Positions 16,262 through 24,916 of a stretch of 35,212 bases of DNA are shown here, piece by piece (position 1 is the stretch's first letter; each line of letters begins with the position of its first letter). Position numbers and translations under genes: made by a program. The notes under the pieces were generated by a model. That model saw only the letters and a program-made list of their open reading frames with translations, had not been told where the DNA came from and ran no database searches. The stretch is from CADEED01 sp035995425 (GTDB taxonomy: Bacteria > Pseudomonadota > Gammaproteobacteria > Steroidobacterales > Steroidobacteraceae), in NCBI GenBank assembly GCA_035995425.1, contig DASYKM010000154.1, positions 1 through 35,212 on the forward strand, in the 5' to 3' direction.

Positions 16262-17738
16262 TCGCCGCGACCTGGGAGCTCGAAAGCAGGTGCGACCAGC
16301 TCACCCGCGCCGACGTGCTCGAGCCGGGCCCGGTGTTACCAAACTCCGAGTACCGCGCCGTCACCTCGTTCGCCGCATCGCCCCAGTTGTTCCAGCCCGC
16401 GGGGCGGATGTGCGTGTCCATCCAGCTGTATAGATAGCTGACCGAGCTGTACGGCCGCCACGGCCGGCCGAGATCCGTCGTGTCGTCGAGCGATCCCGAA
16501 CGGGTCAAACTACTGTTGATGAAGACGTAGCCGTACGGATTCGTCTGATCGGTCGAAGCGGCCGTGACGGCGACGCCGGACGCGAGGCTGCGGATCTCGC
16601 AGCTCTCGAACACCGCGGTGCCCGATCCGAAGATGAAATCGACGTGGCCTTCGACGTAGCTGTCACGGTAGTACTGTCGCCCGCTGCCATTGGCGTACAG
16701 CGTGTCCTGCCAGCCGAGCACGCGCACGTTGTAGAACGCATCGCGATCGCCGCTCACATACAGCGCCACCGCCTGCCCGGCATTTTGTCCGGCGTTGTTG
16801 CGGAACGTGATGTTCTTCGCCGTGAACCCGTTGCCGCGCACGAAGGTGCACGAGCTGCTCGTGGTGCCGCCCGCGCTGGCGGAGGTGTCGTTGCAGCTCA
16901 GGATCGTGCCACTGGCACTCTGGCCGATCAGTGTGATGTTCTGCTTGTCCGCCGGAAAGTTGAGCCGTTCGTTGTACGTGCCGTTCTTCACGTAGACGGC
17001 GCGTGGCGTCGTATTGTTGGCCGGAATGGCCGCGATGGCCGCGCCGACCGTCATGTAATTGCCCGTGCCGTTGAAGTCGACCACCGCCGCCCCCGCCGGG
17101 ATCGCGGTGGAAACCGATTTGATCACCACGTCATCGAGGTAATGAGAGCCGGTGCTGGTGTTGGGCGTGAATGAATCGAAGCCGTCGATCGACGACACCA
17201 CGCTGAAAAACGCCGCCGCCGTGACCTTGCGTAAGCCGTTGACGTAGACGTCGGCGGTGTCGCTCGCGGGATTCGCGACGACGCGCAGCGAGTACCAGCG
17301 GTTGGCGACATACCCGCTGAGAATGTTGACGTACACGTTGTTTGGACCGCGATATTGGAGCGCACCGCCGATGGTCTCGATCGAAACGGCAGCCGTGGTG
17401 CCGCTCAGCAGCCGGAACACTTTCGTGTTGTTCACGAGCGTGGTCTGCATGAATTTGAACTCGGCATCGACGACACCGCTCTGCGCCGTGAAAGCCTTCT
17501 TCGCCGACACGAGCGTGGTCGTACTCGTGTCGTTGAGAAATACGCTGCGGTTGGATGAGCTCGGCGTGCCGGCGATACGCACCGTGCCGCCCGCCTCGGA
17601 TACCGTGTAGGTAGACGGCGCGCTGCCCACCGACGTGCTGTTGAAATTGGTGTCGGTGAGCACCGCAGCCGCCGCGGTTCCCGCGCCGAGTGCGAATGCC
17701 GCGCCGACCGCCACGCGAACCAACGTGAGATGAGACAT
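16200..17738 (-). CDS. Secreted pectin methylesterase (CE8) with N-terminal LamG-like domain
   Basis: 512 aa. Signal peptide 1-24 (ending TAAAA). Residues about 30-205 look like a concanavalin A/LamG-type beta-sandwich that may bind carbohydrate. Residues about 215-505 are the parallel beta-helix of carbohydrate esterase family 8. It carries GDRDAFYNVRVLGWQDTLY (about 330-350), GHVDFIFGSG with the nucleophilic Asp (about 368) and LGRPWRPYSSV with the substrate-binding Arg (about 423). It removes methyl esters from homogalacturonan. GAGGAGGGG four bases before the ATG is a strong ribosome-binding site, and a TTGACA promoter lies about 65 bp upstream. A four-cysteine pattern in the catalytic part could form disulfides. 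Confidence 0.92.
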   Translation of the reverse strand: MSHLTLVRVAVGAAFALGAGTAAAAVLTDTNFNSTSVGSAPSTYTVSEAGGTVRIAGTPSSSNRSVFLNDTSTTTLVSAKKAFTAQSGVVDAEFKFMQTTLVNNTKVFRLLSGTTAAVSIETIGGALQYRGPNNVYVNILSGYVANRWYSLRVVANPASDTADVYVNGLRKVTAAAFFSVVSSIDGFDSFTPNTSTGSHYLDDVVIKSVSTAIPAGAAVVDFNGTGNYMTVGAAIAAIPANNTTPRAVYVKNGTYNERLNFPADKQNITLIGQSASGTILSCNDTSASAGGTTSSSCTFVRGNGFTAKNITFRNNAGQNAGQAVALYVSGDRDAFYNVRVLGWQDTLYANGSGRQYYRDSYVEGHVDFIFGSGTAVFESCEIRSLASGVAVTAASTDQTNPYGYVFINSSLTRSGSLDDTTDLGRPWRPYSSVSYLYSWMDTHIRPAGWNNWGDAANEVTARYSEFGNTGPGSSTSARVSWSHLLSSSQVAAINAQSVLARTDGWNPAALDP

Positions 17739-17778
17739 GACCCCTCCTCGAGCGATACGGAATCCTTTCCGGGCACGC

Positions 17779-17807
17779 CATTAAGGCCAGGGGAGCAACT
17801 GTGTCAA
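17779..17807 (-). promoter_or_regulatory. Putative promoter of pectin methylesterase gene
   Basis: On the minus strand a perfect -35 TTGACA (17807-17802), 17-bp spacer, and TTAATG (17784-17779) as a poor -10. The weak -10 suggests activation or a slightly shifted -10. Confidence 0.45.
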
Positions 17808-17816
17808 GCCGGAGCT

Positions 17817-17839
17817 GGCGCGCCGGACTCTGGCGCGCC
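17817..17839 (-). terminator. Hairpin after the DUF4038/GH140-like gene
   Basis: GGCGCGCC-N7-GGCGCGCC forms an 8-bp GC-only stem about 45 bp beyond the stop of the GH140-like gene and just upstream of the pectinesterase promoter. There is no T-run, so it would be at most a Rho-assisted terminator. Confidence 0.35.
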
Positions 17840-17882
17840 CAACTACCGTATTCTCATGGACACCGGCGCGGCCGGCAGTCGC

Positions 17883-20192
17883 TCAGGGCTGCGACTGCAG
17901 TACCAGCACGGCGTCACGCCCGGAAGGCGACGCGAATGCACGGCTACCGGTGTTCGTGAACGGGGAACCGCTGATAGTTGTAAAGGCACCTGTGCCGGGA
18001 TTAAACCAGCGCGCATTCACATTGGGACCAGAGAGCTTCGTCATGTCGATGGTGAGTGTCTTGCTCACGGGCGTGAATGCCAGCACGGCGCTGCCATCGC
18101 TCGAACGCGCAGCGACAGCGCGACCGATTCCGCTCCCCGCGCTCGAAGTGAGCACGGTGCCATTGGTGTCGGGCACGAGGTTCGTCCACGCGATGGAGGC
18201 TAAGCTGAAGAGTTCCGACAGGTGGCGCACCGTCGTCGCGCCCGTCGTGTTGAGGGAGGACTGCCAGCCACTGCTCAAGGACCAGACAGGAGAGTTGCCC
18301 ATCATCTGGCCCATCGCGCCGGACAGCACCGCCTGGTACGCCTGCGCGCGGACTCCCGCGCCATCGATCTCGTTGTTCTCGTAGCCCGCTTCGATCAGAA
18401 AGAACGGCATCGTCGAACCGGCATACCGGCCAAACGCTTCGCTGACGACGGTGCTGCTGTCGGTGTAGATGTCGTTGACGGTCAGCCACGGATCCGAAGT
18501 GGTGTTCAGGAATTCCAGCGCGCCCGTGCCGCGGTTGCCGTGAAACGTCTGCAGCCACTTGCCGGCCGTGTCGACATCACGAATGCCATTGGCAACTGCA
18601 CGGGCGAGGGTCTTGTCAGGCGGGTCGTAGTCGCCGCCCTGAACCCACATGATGTTGTCATAGGCGCGGAAGCGGTTCGCCACATACTGGCCATAGGCAC
18701 GCAGCTTGGTAGCACCGTTGGCGCTCATTTCCTTGTACCAGCCCTCGCTGCCACCGTCGTATCCCATGTAGGCCGGCGCGAGCAGCACCAGCATGCCTTT
18801 CTCGTTCGCCTTGGCGATCACGTACTCCGCATGCGCGAAATAGGCCTCGTTAGGTGTGCTGAAATCGCCCGCCTTGGTGAACGGTGCAATGTTGTAGGCA
18901 TTGTTTGGCGGGTTGTCGGCGTACTGATGTTCGATCAGGTTGACCATCACCGTGTTGAAACCCTGTTGGCGTCGGGTCTCTAGATACAGGTCCACGTTCT
19001 CGCGCGTCAGCCGCACGATCAGTGACCACGGAGAATCGCCCTGGATCAGGAACGGCCGGTTCTGTGCGTCCAGCAGGTATCGCTTGCCCGCCTCGACATG
19101 CAGTGGATAGGTGCCGGTGGCGCCCACGAGGCTCACGGTGGCGCTGGCCTGGGCCGTGCCCCCGGTACCGGTGCAGCTCAAAGTGAAACTGGTGGCGTTG
19201 GTCAGCGCATCGGTGCTCTGGCTTCCGGCGGTCGCCTTGGTCCCGCTCCAGCCTCCCGACGCCGTGCATGAGGTTGCGTTCGTCGAAGTCCACGTCAGGG
19301 TGCTGCTGCCACCGCTGCTGACGGAAGTCGGCGACGCTGACAACGTGACGGCCGGCGCTGGCGCGGAGCTCGTGACCGAGACGGACGCACTGCGCTGAGC
19401 TGTGCCGCCGGCGCCAGTGCAACTGAGCGTGAATGTGGCATCGGCATTCAATGCGCCGGTGCTTTGATTTCCGGCGACCGCCTTTGTGCCGCTCCAGCCG
19501 CCCGACGCGGTGCAAGACGTCGCGTTCGTCGAAGTCCACGTCAAGGTGCTGCTGCCACCGCTGCTGACGGTGGTCGGTGCCGCTGACAACGTCACCGTCG
19601 GCACTGGCGTCGAGCTCGTGACCGAGACGGAAGCCGTGGCTTGGCCCGAACCGCCGGCACCCGCGCAACTGAGCGTGAACGAAGCATTGGCATTCAATGC
19701 GCCGGTGCTCGCGCTGCCTGAAATCGCCTTCGTGCCGCTCCAGCCGCCCGACGCGGTGCATGACGTCGCGTTCGTCGAAGTCCAGGTCAAGGTGCTGCTG
19801 CCACCACTCGCGACGGTGGTGGGCGACGCGGACAGCGTGACGGTTGGCCGTGGCGTCGAGCTCGTGACCGCAACGGAAGTGCTCGCCCGAGCCGTGCCGC
19901 CGGAACCCCTGCAAGTGATCGTGAATGTGGTACCGGTAGTCAATGCACCGGTCCTTTCGCTTCCTGAAAGCTCCTTTCCGCCGCTCCAGCCACCCGATGC
20001 AGTGCATGACGTCGCGCGAGTGCTGGACCAGGTCAACCTGGTCGTGCCGCCGGAACTGACGGAACTCGGATTGGCGGAAAGCGTCGCGGTCGGCGCCCGC
20101 CTGTAGTTAGCCGCATCGGCATCGGCAGCACCGCCGCCCCATGCTGACAGGATGACTGCCAGCGCCAGCGCAATTCGCATTGTGGATTTCAT
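17883..20192 (-). CDS. DUF4038/GH140-like glycoside hydrolase with four Ig-like repeats
   Basis: 769 aa from ATG 20192; ATG 20204 and 20180 are alternatives and none has a clear ribosome-binding site. Signal peptide about 1-28. Residues 33-360 are four 82-residue repeats, each with LTWxSTxATSCTASGGWSG and a second Cys 31 residues later, so each can form one disulfide; they are Ig-like spacer or binding modules. Residues about 365-680 are a DUF4038 TIM-barrel beginning AGKRYLLDAQNRPFLIQGDSPW. D521 (GGDYDP) and E601 (FLIEAGYE) fit the catalytic pair described for apiosidases of GH140. The last 80 residues match the small beta domain that usually follows DUF4038. Adjacent to a pectin methylesterase, a pectin side-chain role is plausible; apiose specificity is only inferred. 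Confidence 0.85.
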   Translation of the reverse strand: MKSTMRIALALAVILSAWGGGAADADAANYRRAPTATLSANPSSVSSGGTTRLTWSSTRATSCTASGGWSGGKELSGSERTGALTTGTTFTITCRGSGGTARASTSVAVTSSTPRPTVTLSASPTTVASGGSSTLTWTSTNATSCTASGGWSGTKAISGSASTGALNANASFTLSCAGAGGSGQATASVSVTSSTPVPTVTLSAAPTTVSSGGSSTLTWTSTNATSCTASGGWSGTKAVAGNQSTGALNADATFTLSCTGAGGTAQRSASVSVTSSAPAPAVTLSASPTSVSSGGSSTLTWTSTNATSCTASGGWSGTKATAGSQSTDALTNATSFTLSCTGTGGTAQASATVSLVGATGTYPLHVEAGKRYLLDAQNRPFLIQGDSPWSLIVRLTRENVDLYLETRRQQGFNTVMVNLIEHQYADNPPNNAYNIAPFTKAGDFSTPNEAYFAHAEYVIAKANEKGMLVLLAPAYMGYDGGSEGWYKEMSANGATKLRAYGQYVANRFRAYDNIMWVQGGDYDPPDKTLARAVANGIRDVDTAGKWLQTFHGNRGTGALEFLNTTSDPWLTVNDIYTDSSTVVSEAFGRYAGSTMPFFLIEAGYENNEIDGAGVRAQAYQAVLSGAMGQMMGNSPVWSLSSGWQSSLNTTGATTVRHLSELFSLASIAWTNLVPDTNGTVLTSSAGSGIGRAVAARSSDGSAVLAFTPVSKTLTIDMTKLSGPNVNARWFNPGTGAFTTISGSPFTNTGSRAFASPSGRDAVLVLQSQP
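19113..20096 (-). repeat. Four tandem 246-bp repeats encoding Ig-like domains
   Basis: Units at 19851-20096, 19605-19850, 19359-19604 and 19113-19358. All four are exactly 82 codons. The inner three are much closer to each other than to the first, in DNA as well as protein, for example in the stretch encoding LTWTSTNATSCTASGGWSGT. This indicates recent duplication or gene conversion and a likely hotspot for copy-number change. Confidence 0.85.
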
Positions 20193-20285
20193 GGCGGCGA
20201 TCATAGGCAAGTGCGGCGCACACCGTGTGCCTCCAAATCGCGACATGTTGCCAGCGCATTCCTACGTAACGTCTAATGCTCGCGC

Positions 20286-20357
20286 TCGTTAGAGGCGAGC
20301 TTGCCTAAGGCGATCCCTAACGAACCCTGTTAGCGATCTTTTCGCTCGTGGCTAACA
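20286..20357. promoter_or_regulatory. Two tandem inverted repeats with GTTAG half-sites
   Basis: First pair: TCGTTAG (20286-20292) and CTAACGA (20317-20323). Second pair: TGTTAGC (20328-20334) and GCTAACA (20351-20357). All arms are perfect 7-mers and the two pairs are only four bases apart. They lie 94-165 bp upstream of the GH140-like gene start, in the position of an operator or structured leader. The inner GCCTAAGGC between the first arms is itself a palindrome. The regulator is unknown. Confidence 0.5.
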
Positions 20358-20404
20358 AACCGCGGATACGGGGCGCAGGCATTGTGAGAGCGGTCGACCG
20401 ATGT

Positions 20405-20457
20405 AGCGAACTTTAGAAATCAACCACTTGCCGCGAGCGGCCGTTGCCGAACATCCG
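20405..20457 (+). repeat. 53-bp dispersed direct repeat, left copy
   Basis: Begins AGCGAACTTTAG and ends GAACATCCG, with an internal GCCGC-GA-GCGGC hairpin. It matches 25060-25112 at 50 of 53 positions in the same orientation. It sits just beyond the 3' end of the DUF3857 gene, so the two copies bracket the GntR-ABC-transglutaminase operon. Confidence 0.85.
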
Positions 20458-20491
20458 GCTGCGCGCCGGCACGTGCAGTGCACCAGTGCGA

Positions 20492-22333
20492 CTACTCGTA
20501 CGCGATCTGAGCGCGCAGATCCTGTCCCACGGCTTGCGCGAGCGTGCGCAGCTCGATGTAGTCGTCGGGCGTGCACGTCGGGCGCGGATATTCGAGCGTC
20601 AGCGCGCGCGTCGCGACGACGACCGCGCCCGTCTGCTCGTAATCGGATTCATAGACGCCGAATTTGCCGGTGAGCTTCACGGATTTCGGCAGCGCCTTCA
20701 CTTTCAGGTTGTCGGGAAGCTGCACGCGCGTGACCTCCGTCTGACGGCCGCTCGCCGGACATGTGAACGACACTTTGCGGTCGGGCTGGTTTGCAAACGC
20801 CGTGAACGACCGAATCGAATTGCCGACGCGCACCACGGCCGGAATCGACATGGCACCCGGGCCCGGTAGCTGGACGTTCGCCGGCAGGCTCACGGTGGTC
20901 GAGGCATTGAACGGTTTCGAGAAGTCGCGTGGGTCGCCAATCTCGACTTTGCCGGTACCGCGGCCTTCGAGCATGCGGTTTACGACCTGGGTCAGCTGGT
21001 CCTTCGGCATGGAGGCGAAGGTCGCGCGTTCCATCACCTGGTAGAGGCCGGCGGTCTCGGCGGTCGTCTTGCCGTCCACGGCGCCGTCTGCGGCGACGGT
21101 GAATTCGCTGCGCACGGACGTCCAGTCGGTGGCCGCTTTCGGCAACGGCAGCGTGCGGAACGCAGGCTTGCCGTCGCCCGCATCGATGACGAGCGTCTGC
21201 TTGCCCGCTTCGGCCGGCGTGATCGAGCCGAAGGGCAGGAAGCCCGGCGTCGAGTCCACGAAGAGGCCGAGATCCGGTAGATAGGTGATTACGTGGTTGA
21301 ACGCCCTGGGCGTCACGACCTTCGGCACGAAGTAGCTGTCGCCGGCGTGGACCAGTGCGACGCTGCTGCGGATCTTCTTCGCGGCGAGCAGCGCCCCGAG
21401 CAGCGTCGCGTGATCCTTGCAGTCGCCGTAACGCGCGGCACGGATGTCCTCCGCCGCGTGCGGGACGTAACCGCCATGCTCGAGGGCGATGCCGACGTAG
21501 CGGACGTTCTTCGTCACCCACTCGTAGAGCGCCGCCACCTGTGCGCGCGGATCCTTGATGCCCTTGGTGATCTCGTCGGCGAGCTGGCGTATCTCCGGCG
21601 ACGGCTGCTCCATTGGCCGCGCACGCGCATCGTATGCCTGCGCGAGTGCCTCGTACGAGTCGAGCGTGGTCGCGATGACGTAAGAGGAGTCGTCGCGCGC
21701 GCTGACCTGCCGCGGTTCGACGGGTTTTCCCTTCGAACCCGAGAACGTCCACTCCCATTTCCGCAGTGCCGGGTCGGGGCTCGCGACTTCACCGCCACCA
21801 GCCTCGCGCGTATCGATGTGGAGCGCGAATTCCTTGGGGGCGGTGAGCGAGATCGTTGCCTTCTCGACGTCCATCGCCCGCCGCGGCGATTCCCAGAACG
21901 CGAACTGTCCGGGGAAGTCGGGTTTCAACTGCGTGCGGCGGTAATGCAGCGTGATGATCGAACCGACCTCGACCTGCGGGAAGATGACTATCTTCACCTT
22001 GTAGTCGCTGAACATCGGTGCGCCGCTGCTCTGCGGCAGCTGTTGCTCGATGATCTTGTCGGGTGTGACCTCGAGGCGTTGTCCGTCTTTGGTCGTGGTG
22101 TATGCCTCGAGCATCTCGAGCGTCTGCAGCGAGCTGCTGTAGGGCAGCGGCACCTGGCCCGCCGCGCGCACGGCGGCCTGTTCGTCGATGCGCAGGCGGA
22201 CGACGTTCTCTTCGACGTAGGTCGCATCGCTGTTCAGCGTGTACGCCGTGTTCGATTCGAGCTGCGTAACGGGTGCCGCGAGAGTGGTAGTGGCGAACGC
22301 TATGCAAGCCAGCATCCCTGCAAGGGTTTTCAT
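20492..22333 (-). CDS. Exported DUF3857/transglutaminase-like protein
   Basis: 613 aa. Signal peptide 1-19 (MKTLAGMLACIAFATTTLAA). Residues about 35-215 are a DUF3857 beta-sandwich (EAYTTTKDGQRLEVTPDKII, VGSIITLHYR). Residues about 250-370 are a transglutaminase-like papain-fold domain with triad C305 (YGDCKDHATLL), H347 (FNHVITYLP) and D360 (FVDSTPGFLPFG). The rest is a second beta-rich region. Such proteins act in the periplasm as putative proteases or peptidoglycan or peptide modifiers; the substrate is unknown. CAGGAG eight bases before ATG 22333 marks the start, which overlaps the stop of the preceding membrane protein as ATGA. The longer frame to 22783 is antisense-free but runs through that gene. 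It is the last gene of the operon. Confidence 0.88.
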   Translation of the reverse strand: MKTLAGMLACIAFATTTLAAPVTQLESNTAYTLNSDATYVEENVVRLRIDEQAAVRAAGQVPLPYSSSLQTLEMLEAYTTTKDGQRLEVTPDKIIEQQLPQSSGAPMFSDYKVKIVIFPQVEVGSIITLHYRRTQLKPDFPGQFAFWESPRRAMDVEKATISLTAPKEFALHIDTREAGGGEVASPDPALRKWEWTFSGSKGKPVEPRQVSARDDSSYVIATTLDSYEALAQAYDARARPMEQPSPEIRQLADEITKGIKDPRAQVAALYEWVTKNVRYVGIALEHGGYVPHAAEDIRAARYGDCKDHATLLGALLAAKKIRSSVALVHAGDSYFVPKVVTPRAFNHVITYLPDLGLFVDSTPGFLPFGSITPAEAGKQTLVIDAGDGKPAFRTLPLPKAATDWTSVRSEFTVAADGAVDGKTTAETAGLYQVMERATFASMPKDQLTQVVNRMLEGRGTGKVEIGDPRDFSKPFNASTTVSLPANVQLPGPGAMSIPAVVRVGNSIRSFTAFANQPDRKVSFTCPASGRQTEVTRVQLPDNLKVKALPKSVKLTGKFGVYESDYEQTGAVVVATRALTLEYPRPTCTPDDYIELRTLAQAVGQDLRAQIAYE

Positions 22334-23646
22334 TGTTTTCTCCTGATTTGCCGGAAATAGATCCAATCGATGCCCTTCCAGCGCCATGACGCGAGGGTGC
22401 GCAGGGCGAGGAGGATGAGGAAGAGGACGAGGAGCAGCTCCGGCTCGACGCGGCCGATCGCCTTCGAGCTCTCGCCAAACGCGTCGAGCCAACGGAACGA
22501 GAGCAACGTGACCGCACCGACACCGAGGACCGCGCAGATCACCTTCTGCCACCACGCATGGAACGTCGAGAATGCGAGCGCGAGGTAGATTGCCGCGACT
22601 GCGGCGCTGATGTGCGCCGCGAGCATCTTGAGAGCGCCCGGCGCGTCGATGGGGATGCCACGCAGCCAAGCGAACAGGGTCACCGTTCCCCAGGCGATGG
22701 TGCAGAGAATGGTGGCATCGAGAAACAGCATTCGCTCGGCGAGCCGGAAGAGCTCCCGGCGCGAGTCGCCCCATCGCAACCACAGAGTGCGCGCCGCGGC
22801 GCCGACGTGCTCAGACACCACCACCACGAGGAAGACGGTGACCCATAAAACGCTGGGGTAGATGAAGATGAAGTCGCCGCTCCCAATCCGCCCGCCGACG
22901 ATCAGTTGCTGAAATGCGGCCCAGCTCACGACGATGAGCGCGGCAAAGGGAAGCCCCGTGCGGGCGCCGCGCCGGGAACGCAACAACACCCGCGCGGGCG
23001 AGTCCGCAATGAACGGCATCCGGATCCGCGCAAACGCGACCGTTGAGCTGGCGGGGCGGTCGTGCAGACGCCGCCAGAGGGTGTCCGCGCGCAGAAAGGG
23101 CAGCTTGCCGAACGATGCGTATAGCCACGCCGCGGCGCACAGCCCGGCCGATGCGAACCAGAACGGCGGGTTACCCGCGAAGGCCGCTACCAGGTAGTGG
23201 AGCGCCACGAAGCAGCCGAATAGATAGGCGAGGATGACGAGGCGCGGCACCCGCCGCCCGATACCGGCGAGCAGCAGCACGCTGAGAAGCGTTAGAACGA
23301 TGACATTCGCGAACAGGCCGCCGAACGGCACGCCCGAGAGCGGGCCGGGCACGGCCCGATCGCCGATCCTGCCCGGTAAGAGCGTGATCACCAGCATGAT
23401 CAGCCCGATCGCGCGGATGATCGTGCGAAAACCATTCGGCAACAGTCGCCAAACGCCGGTGTCGAGGACCTTCGCGATGCGCATTGCCAGCATCGCGAGT
23501 CCGACGATGATCGAAAGGCCCGCCAGCCCTTGCAGGGGGAATTTTGGCGCCAACGGCATCAACCACAGGAACCCGTAAGCGCAGGCGAGCACGAGCACGG
23601 CGGGCACGCTCAGCAGGGTCCATGCCGTACGCAGCACCGAGCTCAC
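22330..23646 (-). CDS. Polytopic membrane protein, probable partner of the ABC ATPase
   Basis: 438 aa, with about ten hydrophobic segments (for example ILAYLFGCFVALHYLVAAFA and WVTVFLVVVVSEHVG) and a basic cytoplasmic loop around residues 200-235. No standard ABC-2 motif is recognised, but the position between an ATPase gene and a DUF3857 gene, both with 4-bp overlaps, indicates it is the membrane part of this transporter-like system. The start is GTG 23646, which overlaps the ATPase stop as GTGA and has GGAG about ten bases upstream; the longer frame to 23685 lies inside the ATPase gene. The transported substrate is unknown. Confidence 0.78.
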   Translation of the reverse strand: MSSVLRTAWTLLSVPAVLVLACAYGFLWLMPLAPKFPLQGLAGLSIIVGLAMLAMRIAKVLDTGVWRLLPNGFRTIIRAIGLIMLVITLLPGRIGDRAVPGPLSGVPFGGLFANVIVLTLLSVLLLAGIGRRVPRLVILAYLFGCFVALHYLVAAFAGNPPFWFASAGLCAAAWLYASFGKLPFLRADTLWRRLHDRPASSTVAFARIRMPFIADSPARVLLRSRRGARTGLPFAALIVVSWAAFQQLIVGGRIGSGDFIFIYPSVLWVTVFLVVVVSEHVGAAARTLWLRWGDSRRELFRLAERMLFLDATILCTIAWGTVTLFAWLRGIPIDAPGALKMLAAHISAAVAAIYLALAFSTFHAWWQKVICAVLGVGAVTLLSFRWLDAFGESSKAIGRVEPELLLVLFLILLALRTLASWRWKGIDWIYFRQIRRKQ

Positions 23647-24521
23647 GAGTGCAGCTCCAGGAAGATGTCCTCGAGGCCGAGCCATTCGATCTGCGCGTCC
23701 GCGCCCGCCTTCACCGCGAGCGCGGACCAGTCCTCATCGGGCGCGCGCAGCGCGACGAGCGTGGTGCGCGACGCGCTGGTGCGCTCGACAACGACACGAC
23801 GCAGCGCCGCGCGCGCGGCATCCGCGGAGATGGCCGGGACGTGCACGCGCACGACGGATTCCTTGAGCGCATCAAGATCGCCTTTCCACAGGAGCTTGCC
23901 CGCTTTCAGGATCCAGATGACGTTCGCGAGCCGCTCGACGTCCGAGACGATGTGCGAGGAGAACAGGACCGCGCGGCGTTCGTCGACCGTCAGCTCGACG
24001 ATCTGCTGCAGGAACTGCCGGCGTGCGATGGGATCGAGGCTCGCCACCGGCTCGTCCAGGATCAGGAGGTCCGGCTGGTGCGCGAGTGCGCTCACGATCG
24101 AGAGCTTCTGGCGCTGGCCGAGCGAGTAGTTGGAGATCCGCTTCGACTGCTCGATGCCCCAGCCGGCGACGAGGCGCTCGACGAGCTCCCGGTTCCAGGT
24201 GGGATAGAAGCTTGCGATGAGGTCGAGGTACTCGCCGCCGCGGATCCCGTCGATGAGCTCGTCGCTCTGCGGCACGAAGCCGATGCGCGTCTTGGTCGCG
24301 GTATTCGCTGCGATCGCCTCACCGCCGAAGAGCTGCGCGCTGCCCGTTGTGGGCGGCGAAAGGCCCGACAGCACCTCGAGCAGCGTGGTCTTGCCCGCGC
24401 CGTTGGCGCCGAGCAGCCCGACGACATCTCCCGGGCGCACGTCGGCGTCGATGCTGTCGAGCACCAGCCGGCCTCCGAACTTCTTGGTGAGGGCGTGGGC
24501 CGAAACGTATGGGTCCGTCAT
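23643..24521 (-). CDS. ABC transporter ATP-binding protein (YtrB-like)
   Basis: 292 aa. Walker A GANGAGKT (38-45), Q-loop FVPQSDE (about 82-88), signature in the variant form YSLGQRQ (132-138), Walker B LLILDEP (152-158), and an H-loop in FSSHIVSDVERL. The C-terminal 90 residues are an extra domain common in export-type ABC ATPases of the YtrB/CcmA group. ATG 24521 overlaps the GntR gene stop (ATGA) and has AGGA five bases upstream; ATG 24536 is less likely. It powers the membrane protein encoded next. Antibiotic or envelope-stress related export is usual for YtrA-linked ABC genes, but not proven here. Confidence 0.92.
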   Translation of the reverse strand: MTDPYVSAHALTKKFGGRLVLDSIDADVRPGDVVGLLGANGAGKTTLLEVLSGLSPPTTGSAQLFGGEAIAANTATKTRIGFVPQSDELIDGIRGGEYLDLIASFYPTWNRELVERLVAGWGIEQSKRISNYSLGQRQKLSIVSALAHQPDLLILDEPVASLDPIARRQFLQQIVELTVDERRAVLFSSHIVSDVERLANVIWILKAGKLLWKGDLDALKESVVRVHVPAISADAARAALRRVVVERTSASRTTLVALRAPDEDWSALAVKAGADAQIEWLGLEDIFLELHS

Positions 24522-24895
24522 TTTTCCTGGCTCCATTTCTTCCGAATGGCTTTGATGATGTCGTCCGGCGACAGCTCGAGCTGGCGCGCCGCGAGCACGA
24601 GGTGATCGAGCTGTTCGTCGAGTTGTTCGAGGCGATGCGTGCGCGGCGCCTGCACGCGCGCCTGCGCGGCGACTGCCATCGGCTTGCCACGCTGCCGTTC
24701 GAGCACGCCCTCGGCCTCGAGCAGGCTGTACGCCTTCGAGATCGTCATCGGATTCACGGCATGCTCGAGCGCGAGCTCGCGCACCGACGGCAGCTCCGCG
24801 CCCGCCGCGAGCTGACCGCTCGCCACCATGCGGCGGACCTGGTCGATCAGCTGCCGGTAGATAGGCGTGCCGGATTGGGGATTGAGGATGAACAA
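24518..24895 (-). CDS. GntR-family (YtrA subfamily) transcriptional regulator
   Basis: 125 aa, the normal length for YtrA-type regulators. The N-terminus FILNPQSGTPIYRQLIDQVRR and the winged helix LPSVRELALEHAVNPMTIS...YSLLEAEGVLERQRG are typical; the short C-terminal part is a two-helix dimerisation tail. The frame is open to GTG 24940, but that codon lies inside the promoter/operator, upstream of the expected transcript start. TTG 24895 restores the family length and is therefore chosen, although its ribosome-binding site is weak. It is the first gene of the four-gene operon and probably represses it through the palindrome at 24917-24942. Confidence 0.88.
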   Translation of the reverse strand: MFILNPQSGTPIYRQLIDQVRRMVASGQLAAGAELPSVRELALEHAVNPMTISKAYSLLEAEGVLERQRGKPMAVAAQARVQAPRTHRLEQLDEQLDHLVLAARQLELSPDDIIKAIRKKWSQEK

Positions 24896-24916
24896 TGCGT
24901 ATGACTCGAAGTGCCT

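Noticed and set aside
18850..20007. 385-codon minus-strand frame inside the Ig-repeat region
   Set aside because: It is a frame-shifted shadow of the repeat array; its own apparent repeats only mirror the real ones.
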